Below, one piece after another: positions 1-15,579 of a stretch of 64,000 bases of DNA. The notes below the pieces were generated by a model. It did not search any database. It saw only the letters and a program-made list of their open reading frames with translations, and was not told the origin of the DNA. The translations under genes were made by a program, and so were the position numbers. Position 1 is the first letter of the stretch. The number at the start of each line of letters is the position of its first letter. This DNA is from Utricularia gibba (taxonomy: Eukaryota > Streptophyta > Magnoliopsida > Lamiales > Lentibulariaceae): assembly GCA_002189035.1 (NCBI GenBank), contig NEEC01000004.1:3038001-3102000 (forward strand). Direction: 5' to 3'.

Positions 1-3000
1 AGGTTGATATACATGTTAATGAGCAACTTGAGGTTGTGCAGAAACATAACAAAAAACTCATTATGAACCAATATGAAAATATTTACTAAATAAAAAATCA
101 AGTTATAAAAATGAAACTTATTTTTACTAATACACATTAAACTTGTTTATTCTATATTTTTTAATTCATTTTTTTTTGTTTTAGATGACCTAACTCATGT
201 TTGAGATTCAATCACACAAAATGAAATTGGAGTATTTGCTATTAGAACAATCGAAATACGGTGGAATTGAGGTGCAAAAATGAACAATTGATTGCCAAAC
301 AAAAAGAATACATCAACCGTCAAGTAGAAATATTAAAATTATTAGAAAAAATAGAGATGCTAGAAGAAGAATTATAAGTTTCTCAATTGCAAGTTCAATG
401 GTATGAAATGATATTACAATTAGTGGTCAACAAAGAGATATGCGCTATACAAGTACATCTACAATCAAAGGCAATGAAAAAGGTAGAGTCACATCCAAGA
501 AAAAAGGAAAATGAAATTAGATATCAATAATATTATTTTTTAGAAATATCGACTTATTTTATAATATTATATTCGAATCACAACAATTTGATTATTTCAT
601 AGGTTCCACCTATTAAAAATTATTCTGCAACATTTTTTGTGAAACAATCTTTCAAAATCTTATAATGCATAGCTGCCATCTCTAATTTTTTGATAAGTAA
701 ACAATGTTTTTTCCAAAAAAATTGAAAATAAAAGACACCCCTACAAATTTAGAAGGACAAAACAAGAATATTTATCTTTTTTTTTTCTGTAAAATTGACT
801 TATTGTGTAGCATTATGTTGGACTTTAACTAAATTGACTCATTTTGTAGATTGTTAATATTAAATTGTTTTGTATCATTTTTTTTATAAAATTGCACTGC
901 GAAATCATTTATTCATAGGTCATGTATCCAATTTTTAACAACTAAATGATTTTTTTCAAAAAAATTTAAAAATTAAAAAAAACAATCATACAACTTTCTA
1001 TTTCTACAAACTCATTTAATTGTAATTTTTAATTTAGTAGTTTCTGAATTCAATTTTTCTTTAAAATGAATAAATTTTTAATTATTATTAATATATTTAA
1101 AATATTTAAAATTATATTATAAATTGTAAATAAGTAAAAAATAATATATAAAAAGTGATTGATTTTCGCATGCAAATCATTTAAGTAAATTTTCTTTTGT
1201 TTTGAATAAACTTAACCATTTATAATATGTTTTCAATTATTTCATATTGTATTATAAATTATAAATAAATAATTGGAATAATAATTAAACATTATAGTTT
1301 TCTTTATTGAAGTGATTATATCTCAAAGAAAATAGTTTTAATATAATTAATGTTTTAAATTTTTTAATTATATAAAAATCACATTATTAAAATAATTCAA
1401 ATATAATAACAAAATAAAATAGATGAATCAAAGCAATGATTGTTTTAATTATTTTGACATGTAGTATTTTATAAATAATATTTATTTTATTGTTATTTAT
1501 TACAAATGTAACTTTTAAGTTATTTCATAAAAAAAGCTCAAAACATTACTCTCTTTTAATTCTCATACTAACAGTTACTTTTTCCTTCATTTCTTTTTAT
1601 CTTTGTTATGTTATTTGTTTTTATCATGCATGTAAACAATCTAATCATCTAATCATTACTATCAATTTCGACATGTCATCTCATGAATAATATACTATTT
1701 ATCCAAATTAATGTTGCATGCATCATAAATCTTGTTGGCATATATTTTATATTTCGTCCTTTTGTGCCTATATTTATTATTAGGATATATATGTACAGGT
1801 GTATAGATTCATCTATTCACATATTTAGGTGCGTCAATTTATGATTTAAAAATTATAGATATGTTAATAATTTCAATTATAATATTGACATTATTCTAAA
1901 TTATTTTTAAAATATAGTAAAATTAATGAAACAAATATTGCAATGAATATGTATATTTTCTCCTGAGATAAATCCAATCGGAATTTGGAAACAAATTTTC
2001 ATAAACTATTTGTGTCATTATTATCATAACCAGAATACATTTCTATAATCATGATTAAATAATTAATTAACATGAATAGATTAAAATTAAATAATCAATA
2101 ATTTATAGATATGATAACATCAAATTTACAAATCCACAAATATAAATTTTAAATAAAAAATTTTACATTCACTAAAAATTAAAGTAATAACCCATTAATG
2201 ATAATCGTCGAATTTTGAATGGCGAATATTAAGCAGTCGATATTAAAATGGGCAAAATTATGATAAAATCAAGTGAATTAGTTAAATAAATAAATAAATA
2301 TTTATTATTTAAATAATGATTAAAAATATGAAAATTAAAATTAAAAAATAACTGCATACAACGAACCCGCACCGGATTCTCCCTACCTGTGCACTGGGTA
2401 CGCGGGAATCAGTGACTCCAACAAATCAATGATTCCCAAATTTTTTTATGCAAAAATACCTTAAATTTTGTAATAATATTAAAAAAAATATTTAACTTAA
2501 TCCCTAATTAGGTGATTCTATCATAAATTAAGATTTCAAAATATATAATAATTGGCATTTAATATTATGTGTATTTCAGGAGGTTGTAGGTGACCAAAAA
2601 ACAAATATTAGAAAAAATACATATACTTTTTAGATACCAACAATCTAAGATATTTTAAAGTATCTGATAATAATTTATTATAAAATATACGATAATTTCC
2701 AAATATTGACAGCCTCCAATTTTATTGCAGCAAATTAATGATTACAATTAATATTATTGCATTTTAGATATTTAAAGATTTATAAATTTCAATATCTATA
2801 TAGTTGAAATAAGTATATAGAATAAATAAGGTGATTGTCTAACCCCAAAAATGGGTTTATCCATCTCTCTACATGAAATATAAGTATAAAAATAAATATG
2901 AATTTTTTTCTTGATTTCTTTATGCTTTGTCCTTATCTTCTAATTTAATAAAGAAAGAATTGTCTTCAACTTTAGAATCATTCGACAATTCCATCTAAAG

Positions 3001-4384
3001 TAACACAAAAATATATCATTTTTTTATTTTATTTTTAGAGTTTTCATAAGTTAACTACTTCTTTGTTTGCTAGAAATCCTTTTTCTTAGTCTTAGTGTGA
3101 TCTACTTCATTGAATTGGAATTCAAAGGAAAGAAGACATGAAGTTTAAATAACTCACCCAAAACACTTTTTAAAAGATTACGGTGTAGAGTAGGTTAAAG
3201 GTAATAAATTTTTAGGTACTATTTAATTTAAGATTTAGTTTATTACTTTTTTTTACCTACAAATACTATGTATGAATTGGGTTCAATAGTAATGATATCT
3301 CCCAATGTACCAAAACTTGCTGTTACCCCACCTAGGAGACGTAAGGATTGTTACATAAAATTATTTGAATGATAATCATGTAAGGAAGACGGTATTTGCC
3401 ATTTGCATCAAGCTTAATCTTCTTTGATTGGTTGTGTACTCAATCAAGCGCGTTATTTGTTCTTGACTATGGATCTCATATTACCCGCAAAAATTGAAAA
3501 TCCATAATCCAAATTTCTACCGGAATATCATTTGGTTAGGCCATGCTTGTATGAACAACCATCATTAATCTTCTTTCTTTGATAAGAATTTATATAATTT
3601 TTATCGAGAGATCAAAAATTTCGATCCAGAATGCAATGGGATCTCGAAAGATCATGTCTTCATCCATAGGATTTCAAGTACTGGCATCAATTGAAACTTC
3701 GATTCTTTCTAAATTGCTAATTTTCAAATGATATCCACATTATTCACAAATATTCATTTTTGAGTTTAAAAATTTCTTATAATTTAATCCATAACATTTT
3801 TTTGCATTGAATCCACAAATGCTTGTATTTTTGAGTTGTTTGAGATCATTAGCTCTTTCTCTTAGAGTTAAACAATTTATAGCACATCTATCAAAAGTGA
3901 GTAAAATATTATACCTGATTATAACAATCTCGTTTGCAAAATTATATTTTGAAAAAGGTATGCTGAAATTGAAATTGATTGAAAATAAGGTGGTTGAAAT
4001 ACCCATTACAATGACTAAAATTAATAAACTGGATTAATTAATTTTTGTCACAGATCCACTATAAACATTTTGATCTGGGAAAAACCGGCATCACCCCATA
4101 ATAAGCGGCATTACCCCAATTCGCATATAAAAAAAACATTTCATTTACGTTTCCCTCGAATTCCCATAATTATCTCCCACCAAAAATAAGTCTTTCGAGC
4201 AAAATACCAACATGTGAAGAATCACTTATTACACGAGTGAAGATTATCGTATATACCAAACTGCATCGTCTTGACACGTGGGCTTCATAGCAAGGAACGA
4301 GCCACCATACCAACACCAGGGCTGCGACAGTGGAAGAATCTCATAACAAGCTACACACAGTGAAAGCTAGCGACAGTACTCATG
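1..4384. other. AT-rich intergenic stretch, no gene recognised
   Basis: No open frame here resembles a known family. The first ~540 bases translate in pieces into a lysine- and glutamate-rich, coiled-coil-like peptide interrupted by stops, which might be an old coding or transposon remnant. A small GC-richer patch lies near 2360-2425. The ORFs on both strands around 3740-4037 overlap each other and have no coding character. The last ~350 bases should hold the 3' UTR of the thiolase gene on the minus strand. Confidence 0.6.
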
Positions 4385-6917
<2,533 letters not shown>

Positions 6918-8130
6918 CGTTAGCTGCAGAAGTTCAAACTAACAAAAACACACAAGCTGAATAAGATTGCAGGAAAGCAACATAAAATTAACGTTAACCT
7001 TAGAATTACAATCGCCAAATTCGAAAAAAAAGAACTCTTTCTAAAGTCTACCTGATGTTACACCAGGGGAATTCTCGAATGACTCTCCCAATGATGAAAA
7101 TCCGATTCCAGATACCAGCACAACAATAGCCCTTTCATTTCATTCTTAAATAGTTTTTCACTGGAAGAGGGACATTCGAATTTTTCCACCGATTGCAACT
7201 AAAAAAGAAATGAAACTTGCCTTCCACACTCCTATTCCGTTGTCTCTTATTTCAGATATCTTCCGTGCCTACTCTTAAAATGAACTTCACAAAATGAATT
7301 GATAAAATATATTTTAAAATGAAAAATTTGTTATTTTGCATAGTGTGACACTAATTTATAATGGCATATAAATAGCATTTTTTCCCCTTTTGTCTATTTG
7401 GATAAATAGAGTATAATAAAAAATCAAATTAAAATACGTCATTTAATAATAAATTATATATCTAAAAGAAAAATATGTCATTTAATGACATCAATTTCCA
7501 TTAAAATAAAATAGTAACGCGAAATAAAATGAAACATCCAAAAAAGCCATGAACCGACTCCAAATGCTAGAAATGAAAAATGGAGAAAGTAATCAAAAAA
7601 TTGAAATGAAAATAGAAAAAAAAAGGTCCTGTTAGAAATTATATTGTTAAACTAATTTTTATTTTATATTCATGTGTTATTACAGAAGAAGTTCGAAAGG
7701 GTCAAATCTTTGATGATTCCATCATCTATGATGGAGTTGCGAAAACTTCTGGATGGTATCCTACTTATAATATCTGTAAAATGATAAATAATTGTATTTC
7801 GCAAGACTATTTATTTTTTTGATAATGAATAATAAAAATATGTGTGGAGCTGGAGCCATAATCTTTTTGTTAAAACATGTTTGCATCAATGCGCAGTCCC
7901 GTGCGTCCGAGTATTGCAGTGGGACTACCGACACCGACAACCTTGGAGCATCGGCCAGATACAAACCATCGCCGAGTGGAACCGAGTGCCACTTTCTTCA
8001 GAGAACAAAAGGTTGTGAAAAAGTGAGGTGAGGGAGACATCGGAATACCTGAACTACCCCTATTTACCTACTTTCTTCGTTTTTCTTTCCTTATTTATTT
8101 TAGGAATTCAATAGTGTAATTGATACTATA
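6918..8130. other. Upstream region of the thiolase gene, otherwise empty
   Basis: This should contain the 5' UTR and promoter of the minus-strand thiolase gene. Between 7200 and 7860 it is AT-rich and featureless. A GC-richer patch at about 7880-8030 is open on the plus strand but matches nothing I recognise. Confidence 0.5.
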
Positions 8131-8704
8131 GGTCTATTTGAAAGTGATTCATTTAAATTACTTCCAAAAAGTACTTTTTGAGAAGCATTTTTTTAATAGT
8201 AAAAAAGTGTTTACAAAATATACATCAAGAGCATGTGTGGACTCAATAAGTAGTGAAAGGGTGAGTAGAGACAGACTAATCCGGAGGAATATGAAGGAGC
8301 CCGGTGTTATAAGGTGTGAGTGCTTGGCCAACACTCTGATGAAGAAAAGGGGCAATCACATTATGCCTGAATTAGTCTGGAACAAGCTGCCCCTTCATTG
8401 CCCAAAAAAAGGGGAAAAGAAAAAGAAAAAGAAAAAGAGGAGAAGAAAAAATGGGTTGGCAACCGTGATCTTAAGTGACTTTGGAGGGATCAATTCTATA
8501 AGGTATGATCTTCGAAAACACTCCTCAAGAGGAATCTATTTATGCTTATTTGAGTGATGAAATGACATGCACACTTGCACTTCTATAGCTCATGCACCGA
8601 ATTTATTCTCAGTTTTTATGTTCATCGTTGTTGCTGAAGGAACCAGTTTTTTGTTAGTCTTAGGTAGGACTTGGGGACAAGTCTGGTGTCGTTGTAGCAT
8701 AGTG
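8131..8704 (+). mobile_element. 3' internal remnant of an LTR retrotransposon
   Basis: This non-coding stretch has an AAG-rich run at 8410-8445. It ends in a purine-rich, polypurine-tract-like segment (about 8660-8704: GTCTTAGGTAGGACTTGGGG, then a GTCGTTGTAGCATAG-like tail) directly before the LTR at 8705. The same ~50 bases precede the LTR at 22969. I infer that both are internal 3' ends of the same retrotransposon family. No gag or pol frame is left here. Confidence 0.5.
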
Positions 8705-10009
8705 TGATAACACACAATTTTCATGTTTTAGAATATGCAAAATTATAAATTTTTAATTATGTTTAAGTGTTTATTTTATAATTTTAAGTGTTTTTATGTA
8801 ATTTAGGAAAATGTGATTTTTAGTGTAATTAGTGGGCTAAATCAAAGGATTTAGCCCACCCCATGTCTAACCCGATTTTGGAGTCTAGCAGCAACCCAAG
8901 AATCAAGGAAAAATTTGGATTTCGTGCAAGTCACCAAGGTGTAGGGGGCAATGAGTACACTGTCATGGCGGCAGTCTGCAAGTCAGGGCCTGGAGCAGCA
9001 GATCGATCAGAGAATGTACTTGCCTTGGACAGTGGGAGGCGAGAGAAAAGATGAGGAGAGAGAGTGAGAGTCGCAAAAAGGGAGATCACCCCTGAATTTT
9101 CAGGGGCACACACGAGGGGGTTTCTCCCCCAACCCCAACTCAAACATGAAGAACACGAAAGGAGAAGGAAGAAGAAAAGGGATTTTTTTGGAGAAGAACC
9201 TCCATCGGGAAGGAAGGCCTTCATCACCAAGAGTAGCACCGGAGTCCAGTTTAGCGCTACTGTTCCTGGATGTGAACAGTAGCTAACGGGCGGAAGAACA
9301 ATCTTTATCTACTTTCCGTTTTCTGAACATTTAGAGTTTCTGCATTTGACTTATTTACAATGTTTATGCCATTTTGGTCAACTTACATGAATGGGTAAAC
9401 CTAAGGAGGGAAACAAGTAGTTTCACAACTTAGATGCTTGGTTTAGAGGTAGACCAACAAACCAAGACGTGAGCAGTCGGTGTTAGTCCAGGATAGAACC
9501 AGTAGAACCAGGTAGACCTAGTTCTATATGCTCTGCATGCGAGTAGACCTAATTGCAATGTTGGTTATGATATTGGGGACTAGCTTAGCCGAAAATATGA
9601 TGAATGACCTGGGTAGACTTAGGTTATTTGAAGTTGTGAGTGTAGGAAGATAATAAATTGAGTTAGGAAGCTTAGCATAACACCACCCACAGACCCTTAA
9701 GGTGTCCTCGTATTAGTCTGAGTCAAAACCAATACCTATTACCCTAGCGTAGAAACCTGATATTGCTTACCTACCCTGTTTACTGAACTTGTTTACCACT
9801 GTTAGTCCCAGCTTAGACTAATACCTACTGTTATCTGAAATTATGCATGTACTAAAACACTTAGCAAGCACAAGCTCTCGTGATCGACCCCGATATCCAC
9901 TATACAAGTTTTCCAAATTTGTATTTTGTGTAGATTAGGGATTATAAATTTATTTGATACGGATTTTCTATTTTTATTTGCAACGATATTAGGAAAAAAC
10001 CGTTTATCA
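8705..10009 (+). mobile_element. Retrotransposon LTR, family member 1 (likely 3' LTR)
   Basis: It starts TGATAACACA and ends CGTTTATCA, so the termini are TG...CA with 6-bp inverted ends (TGATAA/TTATCA). The 3' two thirds match 52621-54044 closely, including the GGTAGACCTAGTTCTATATG and GATTAGGGATTATAAATTTA stretches. Flanking pentamers (TAGTG and AGCTC) do not match and a polypurine-like tract precedes it, so this is probably a 3' LTR from a truncated element rather than a solo LTR. A perfect 12-bp hairpin lies at 8832-8843/8848-8859. Confidence 0.85.
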
Positions 10010-10123
10010 AGCTCATATCAATGTCACCTTGTTGAGGAATATCAACATTCAAGTATGATATTCATTTAATATGCTCTGAAGTGTTTTTAGTAGCTATTTT
10101 GTAGATAAATAATCTATTTTCTA

Positions 10124-10710
10124 ATGGCTGCTTGTAATTTTAATTTTTGTTTCACCTTTATTGCTACTGGTTGGGAGGGTGCAGCCCATGATTCACGTGT
10201 GCTTAATGCTTCCATTTGTGATTCACAATCTAGAGTGATTAATGCTCATAATAATTATAAGAGTAATGATTCTAATGTCTATATACAGAAAAATACTATC
10301 TCGTATACTGTGGATATGCAAATAAGAAAAAGATTTTTAGCACTATATAGGAGGGAGAGATATCATCTTCTAGAATTTTATCAAAATCTTTTGTTGAGAA
10401 ATGAAAGAGAGCTATTTAATTTTATACGTTCGTTAATTCTAAGTTCGATTGGAAGATCATTTGGATAGGGAAGAAGAAATTCAACCTAGTAATTAGCTTC
10501 CTTCACCATTTTCTTGGAGTGCACAAGTTAGGTTTGTGATCATCACATTGGCTCTGCACAACTTTATTTGAATCATGAACACGGATTATCCGAACTTTTT
10601 AATTGATATGGAAGAGTATGTTGACCAAGATCCCATTGATGATTCAAATGATAATCAAGATGATTCAATGGATTTTCTAAGAGATATGATCCGAATGAAG
10701 TGGAAGTAGA
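10124..10710 (+). pseudogene. PIF/Harbinger transposase remnant, copy 1
   Basis: Conceptual translation gives a DDE_Tnp_4-like series in family order. First comes CNFNFCFTFIATGWEGAAHD with SRVL (10130-10205). Then RRERYHLLEFYQ and NERELFNF lead into SSIGRSFG (to 10468). Finally, in another frame, VIITLALHNFI is followed by an acidic tail ending RDMIRMKWK (10530-10708). In the family this enzyme performs cut-and-paste transposition using a DDE triad. Frame changes and stops make it non-functional. A second, less damaged but partial copy lies at 12766-13160, beyond an inserted gypsy fragment. Confidence 0.75.
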
Positions 10711-10944
10711 CAGAAGTTAGAGGCATTTTGTTACTAAAAGCTAGTGTTTTTCATTGTTTGATTTTCAAATCTTTTGCTACATGATAGCTACAATCTTGTT
10801 TTGTTTCATTTTGTTAGATATTAGCTAATATGCAATTTTTGTTACATGTTAGATAAAAAAAGACATCATCATTAGACTCAAGTTTGAAATATGCATAATC
10901 CATTAGAATTCAAAACAAAGTCACATGACAACTAAGAAGTTCAC

Positions 10945-11858
10945 ATGTTATTCTTGTTATTTGGACATGTTGTTTCTTTAGTAGGTCTTACGGAAGATCC
11001 TGCTAAGGTAAGTACTATTTCTGGTTTACCATATCCACGTGATGAAAGAGGTGTTCGTGCATTTTTAGGCCATGTCGGATTTTACAGGAGGTTTATTAAA
11101 GGTTTTTCTCAAATTGCTCGGCCACTAACCAACCTCTTGCAGAAAGACGTTGAGTTTGTTTTTTCAAATGAATGTAAGCATGCTTTTGACACTCTCAAGG
11201 TGGCTGTGATATCAGCTCCTATCATACAAGCACCCAATTGGAATGAGCCATTCCATGTGATGACTAATGCTTCCAACTATGTAGTAGGAGCTGTGTTAGG
11301 CCAGAAACTTGATGGAAAGGATACCGTTATCAGTTATGCCTCCAAGACCTTGGATAATGCTCATGCGAATTACAGTACAACTGAGAAGGAGATGCTAGCG
11401 GTTGTATTTGCCTTGGAAAAGTTCAAAGCTATTTGTTGGGAAACAAAGTGATTGTGCACACAGACCATGCAGTCATCAAGCACCTCATGTCAAAGAAGGA
11501 AACCAAACCGAGGCTTATGAGGTGGGTCTTATTGCTACAAGAGTTCAATGTGGAAATCAGGGATAACCCTGGGAAGCTCAATGAAGTTGCAGAGCACCTC
11601 AGCAGAATCGAGCAACCCATGGATGGTGTACCAATTGTTGAAGAATTTCCAGATGAACAACTCTGTGCGATTAAGGCTGATGCAGGGAAGACTAGTGAAC
11701 TGTGGTACGCTGATATAGCCAACTATCTGTGCACTGGAGAGATGGCATTGGACTTAAAGAGTTATGAGAAGTTGAAGTTGAAAAGTGAGAGTAAGCACTA
11801 TTTTTCGGAAAACCTCTATCTGTGGAAAAATTATGCTGATGGTGTGGTGCGACGATGT
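10945..11858 (+). pseudogene. Ty3/gypsy pol fragment: RT end, RNase H, integrase start
   Basis: The first frame (to about 11430) holds the end of the reverse transcriptase connection region, with FLGHVGFYRRFIKGFSQIAR, then RNase H with [20 protein letters not shown]. After a frame change near 11430 a second frame continues with [11 protein letters not shown], a RWVLLLQEF segment and an AEHLSRIE motif, then the N-terminal integrase linker. The RT catalytic YXDD region is absent because the fragment is 5'-truncated. The first RNase H aspartate (normally in DASD) reads as NASN, so the enzyme would be dead even if expressed. The fragment stops at about 11858, where an antisense gag begins. Confidence 0.85.
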
Positions 11859-12670
11859 TTGGTTCTCAACTTGGTTCTTGATTGATTGGGTCATGAAAGT
11901 CTTCAAAATATCCTCCAATGAACTTCCAGAATTTCCTCCAGAATTATTCTGGTTTGGAGGCTGAAATTGCTGTTGCATCTGCTGGTATGGCTTACGAAAT
12001 GGTGGAGCTTAATAAGAACGTTATTGTTGCTCCTGGAAATTTTGCTAAAATCCTTGCTGTCCAGTAGATGAACTCTCACCCTTGTAAGAGTTATCATTGT
12101 TACTCCATCTGAAATTTGGATGATCCCTCCACCCTAGGTTGTAGGTGTTCGAATAGGGATCATATTTCTTCCTTTCTGACTCCATATATCCCATAGCTTT
12201 CACATGCTCCTCCTCCATCAATTCGAGACATTTATCAGCAATGTGTCCCATTCTATGGCATTTCCTGCAAGGCATATTCTTAGCTTGGAATATAAATAAT
12301 TTCTTCATCATTTCAGACATTGCAGCCACATTTTTCATCAGCTCACTTTCTGATGACTTTGGCTTCCATTCCAGTTCATAAACTCTTCTGTTTGAGGCCT
12401 TTTTTCTAATTATATATCTGGAGTGTTCAGCCAACTCCTCAAGTAATGCAAGAGCTTCTGTGGGGGTCTTTTTTCTCAAAAACCCACTTGCTGCAGAATC
12501 CACCATTGCTCTATCTGTGAATAGAAGTCCATCATAAAAATATTTGACCAATGCATTTGTCTGAAATCCATGGTGTGGGAAGGATCCTAGCAAATGATTA
12601 AAACGCTCACAATATTCATGTAAGGACTCTCCACTTGTTTGGTGTTCTATAAGTGCGTAGAGGTTTGTTG
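11859..12670 (-). pseudogene. Ty3/gypsy (Athila/Tat-like) gag fragment
   Basis: Read on the minus strand from about 12670, the frame gives SLHEYCERFNHLLGSFPHHG, the capsid C-terminal region with DSAASGFLRKKTPTEALALL, and a zinc knuckle CRKCHRMGHIADKC (CX2CX4HX4C intact). A typical WRDHPNFRWSNN segment follows, then a glutamine-rich tail (QQQFQPPNQNN) after one or more stops. This is the usual gag layout of Athila/Tat-type elements. Its orientation is opposite to the pol fragment next to it, so the two are no longer one transcription unit. Confidence 0.85.
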
Positions 12671-12765
12671 TGAAGCTAGTAAAATTTTTAATGGTTTTTC
12701 CATATGTGAATTTCCATTGTTTTTGGCTGTTTGAGAAATATTCTGCTATGTATATTCATGTTGTG

Positions 12766-13160
12766 TTTGCAGGTTGCTACTATCTATGTGATAACCGCTA
12801 CACCAATTGTGATGGCTTCCCAGCTCCATATCATAATGTACCCTATCATGTCAAAGAATGGGGTACTAGAAATTCAGCACCTCAAACTGAGAAAGAGTTC
12901 TTTAACATGCGGCACACCTTAGTGAGAAATGTAATTGAGCGGGCATGGGAAATTTTAAAGGCTCGGTGGGTCATTCTTTGATCAGCGTCCTATTATCCAG
13001 TTCAAACCCAAAGTCACGTTATTTTTGCTTGTGCTTTATTACACAATTTCATAAGAATGAATTTGGCATATGATTCGTTGGAAGCTGAAGTTTCAAAGAA
13101 TTTCACTGAAACTATTGAGCAGGGGGCTGCTAAGTTCCTAACAACTATTGAAACCTCTCC
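12766..13160 (+). pseudogene. PIF/Harbinger transposase remnant, copy 2 (C-terminal half)
   Basis: The plus-strand frame reads CYYLCDNRYTNCDGFPAPYH, VPYHVKEWG, EKEFFNMRHTLVRNVIERAW and EILKARWVIL. After a stop it resumes as SHVIFACALLHNFIRMN. These match in order the C-terminal half of Harbinger DDE transposases (YYLVDAGY, FLAPYRG, ELFNLRH, RNVIER, ALHNFIR). The N-terminal half is missing, since the gypsy fragment abuts upstream. It differs in sequence from copy 1, so these are two separate elements. Confidence 0.85.
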
Positions 13161-13583
13161 AAAATGGTGTACATGCATGATACTTGTAACAATTATGTGG
13201 AATGAGTATAGGAATAGATAGACATTCCTTTTTGTGTTTTTTGTTAACTACCATGTCCAAGATTGAACTTTTGTTGTTTTTAAACATGTGAGAACAGGTT
13301 GCTGTAGAGTGAACAGAAGAATAATATTACTATGTTATATAATATTTCTAAATATTAGTTTCCTTTGACACTACCAGCCATTTGGTGCAATCAGCGGTAG
13401 CCATCAAGATATGAATATACTCATTCATATCCCATGCCAAATGTAGCAATTAGAAAAAAAAAAACACATCTTCATAATATCACCATCTTTAGAAAAATCA
13501 GATTTCTTCACATGGAAACATTCAAAGGAGTCCTCAATATATGAAGCATAAGAGCATATCCATTTCAAATAATGATCTCAATT

Positions 13584-14590
13584 GTGATAGTCCTGATGGT
13601 GATTCTGCAAGTACACAAAAACCATCAAAGTAATAAAATAAGATCGTATCCATAGGGAATTGTTATTGGAATTTTCTTTTCAAAACAAAGATTTAAAAAG
13701 ACTTTAAACAAATGAAAGATTTGGTTTTGAAGATAATAAGAAAAGTGGTATTGGATCTAGGATCCACCTTACTTGAAACTCGCTCTTGCGTGTGTGCAAA
13801 CCTTGAGAACTGATCTGCTTGCGCAAGCTTTGGGGGTGCTATGCTAAAATAGTGCTACTTGGTAACTGTTATAGCACCGTCCCTTGTTTTGTGGGATTAT
13901 AGAATCAACCACACCACCAGAGCCATTTCACCTCTTGTGATAACCCATGTTTTCCCCACACCCAAATCTAACCCCTACACCTCTCACCTCGCAGATAGAT
14001 TAGACAAAGTGTGCCTTACCAACGATGTCTGACTGAGCCCTTCTCCATAGGTGCTTGGGGCCAAACTTTGATTCTCCCACACTCCCTTAGGGTTATATGG
14101 TACTACAGATCACGTTGGTAAAGAAAACGTTGCGAAAAACAAAATCATACCTCAAATTAAATGCTGAAAAACATAGTAAGATAGTCACACGCACAGAACT
14201 TGCGCAAGCAAAGCTTCACACTAGATCCTTAGCTGCAAGCGCTCACACGCGCATGCTTGACTTTAAACAACAAAAGTTGATGGAAAACGAAAGGAAAGGA
14301 ATCCAAAACATGGTAGACTCGACTCTAAACCCTAATTTGACTCTCTGATAGTCCACGATGACTCTCCCCCTCTAATCTTCGCGTTTGGATCTTTAAATAA
14401 TGGTGGGGACTTGTCGGGCTTTCTTGATGGGCTCCCATCAAATCTTCTATCCGGATCTTCTAAGATTTGATACAAATCTTCTAGGATAAGATCCAAATTT
14501 TCTAAGATAAGATGCGAATCTTATCTTATCCCTTGACCGAGTCTTCGTCTAGATAGACCGAATCTTCGCCTCCATCAAGGTCAACTCGAA
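13584..14590 (-). mobile_element. Probable LTR fragment of a different retrotransposon
   Basis: The segment at 13600-13670 (CTGCAAGTACACAAAAACC followed by ATCGTATCCATAGGGAATTG) looks like the end of a common plant LTR type read backwards. The following ~800 bases are non-coding, with a block of short repeats around 14440-14530 that includes a perfect 10-bp hairpin, AAGATAAGAT/ATCTTATCTT, at 14504-14527. I could not fix the right boundary or find a target duplication, so the extent is approximate. Confidence 0.4.
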
Positions 14591-15579
14591 AATCCTTCAA
14601 ATTATTCCAAATTCATCCTGAAAAATCTTAAAACACACTTTCCCTCCAAAAAGATCAAAGTGGTATGAAAGATATAAAATTCTTCTAAAAACATAAGGAA
14701 AGTGAGATAAAGAATGCAAAACCCATCTAAGTGAGTCTCAAAAGACACAAATATAACCAACCTTGGTTTTTTAAAACACTCATTGAAATATTTACTATTT
14801 TTCACTTTTTTAATAGCTATATCTATTTAGCACAATAATATTTAAAAATATGTTAATCATAATTATATAAAATATGTTTATTGAAAATGTAAATAATTTA
14901 AATATGTTATTAATTAAGTCATCTAATAAAAAGGAAATTTTCTTTGATTTACATTTGAAAATCACTTTTTGAGTAATTAAAATTCAGAATTAATTCTTAT
15001 TATTATTTAAACAACTTCCTGTTAGTAATAAAAGTGATTGTGGAAAGGTCTCTTCTGATATTTGAGAGCAATGTGCTTCAAGTGGTGTGTAGGTGGGGAG
15101 AAGAAGAAGAACCAAAGAGCAAATAGATAATTTGAAATAGTAGCACTGAGCATGTCTCTTTCTCCATCACTCCCACGGCAGATAGGTCTAAAAATCACAT
15201 TTTGGGGGATTTTTTCAGTGGCCATGTCTAAAAATCATTATGTTCTAATTTTGGAGTCACGGTTGTTGTGAACTGAAGAAGATAAAAAGATAATGGATGA
15301 TACACCACTTGAACCAAAGGAGCTCAAAGATGTGATGTTTCTGGCCTAATTCATGTGGTGCACCTTAGAAGGTAGATGAATTGACCCTTTTTGCGGACCT
15401 GAAGAGCGCCAACGGATGATGGTACCCAAAAAACTATTGCACCATTAATCAAGCCTATTCCGTGACAAGTTGTATCTGAGAGGCACAAAAACAATTGCAT
15501 GTTTGCAAGGGTCTTCAACAAAATGATGAGAGTTGTGTAAAACTATACCTAAGACACATTCACAATCTGAATGGGTGTG
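14591..15579. other. AT-rich spacer, nothing recognised
   Basis: No coding frame or repeat with a recognisable identity was seen here. It may be an interior part of the Harbinger element whose ORF1 remnant follows on the minus strand, but the sequence gives no direct support. Confidence 0.4.

Noticed and set aside
7880-8030. GC-richer patch as an exon upstream of the thiolase gene
   Set aside because: The thiolase frame is complete from 6917, and the patch has no recognisable protein or splice partner.
8138-8557. 139-codon plus-strand frame
   Set aside because: Contains a simple AAG repeat coding for lysine and no family motif; lies in retrotransposon interior sequence.
8931-9239. Frames on both strands inside the first LTR
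   Set aside because: They shift and break between LTR copies, so they are not conserved genes.
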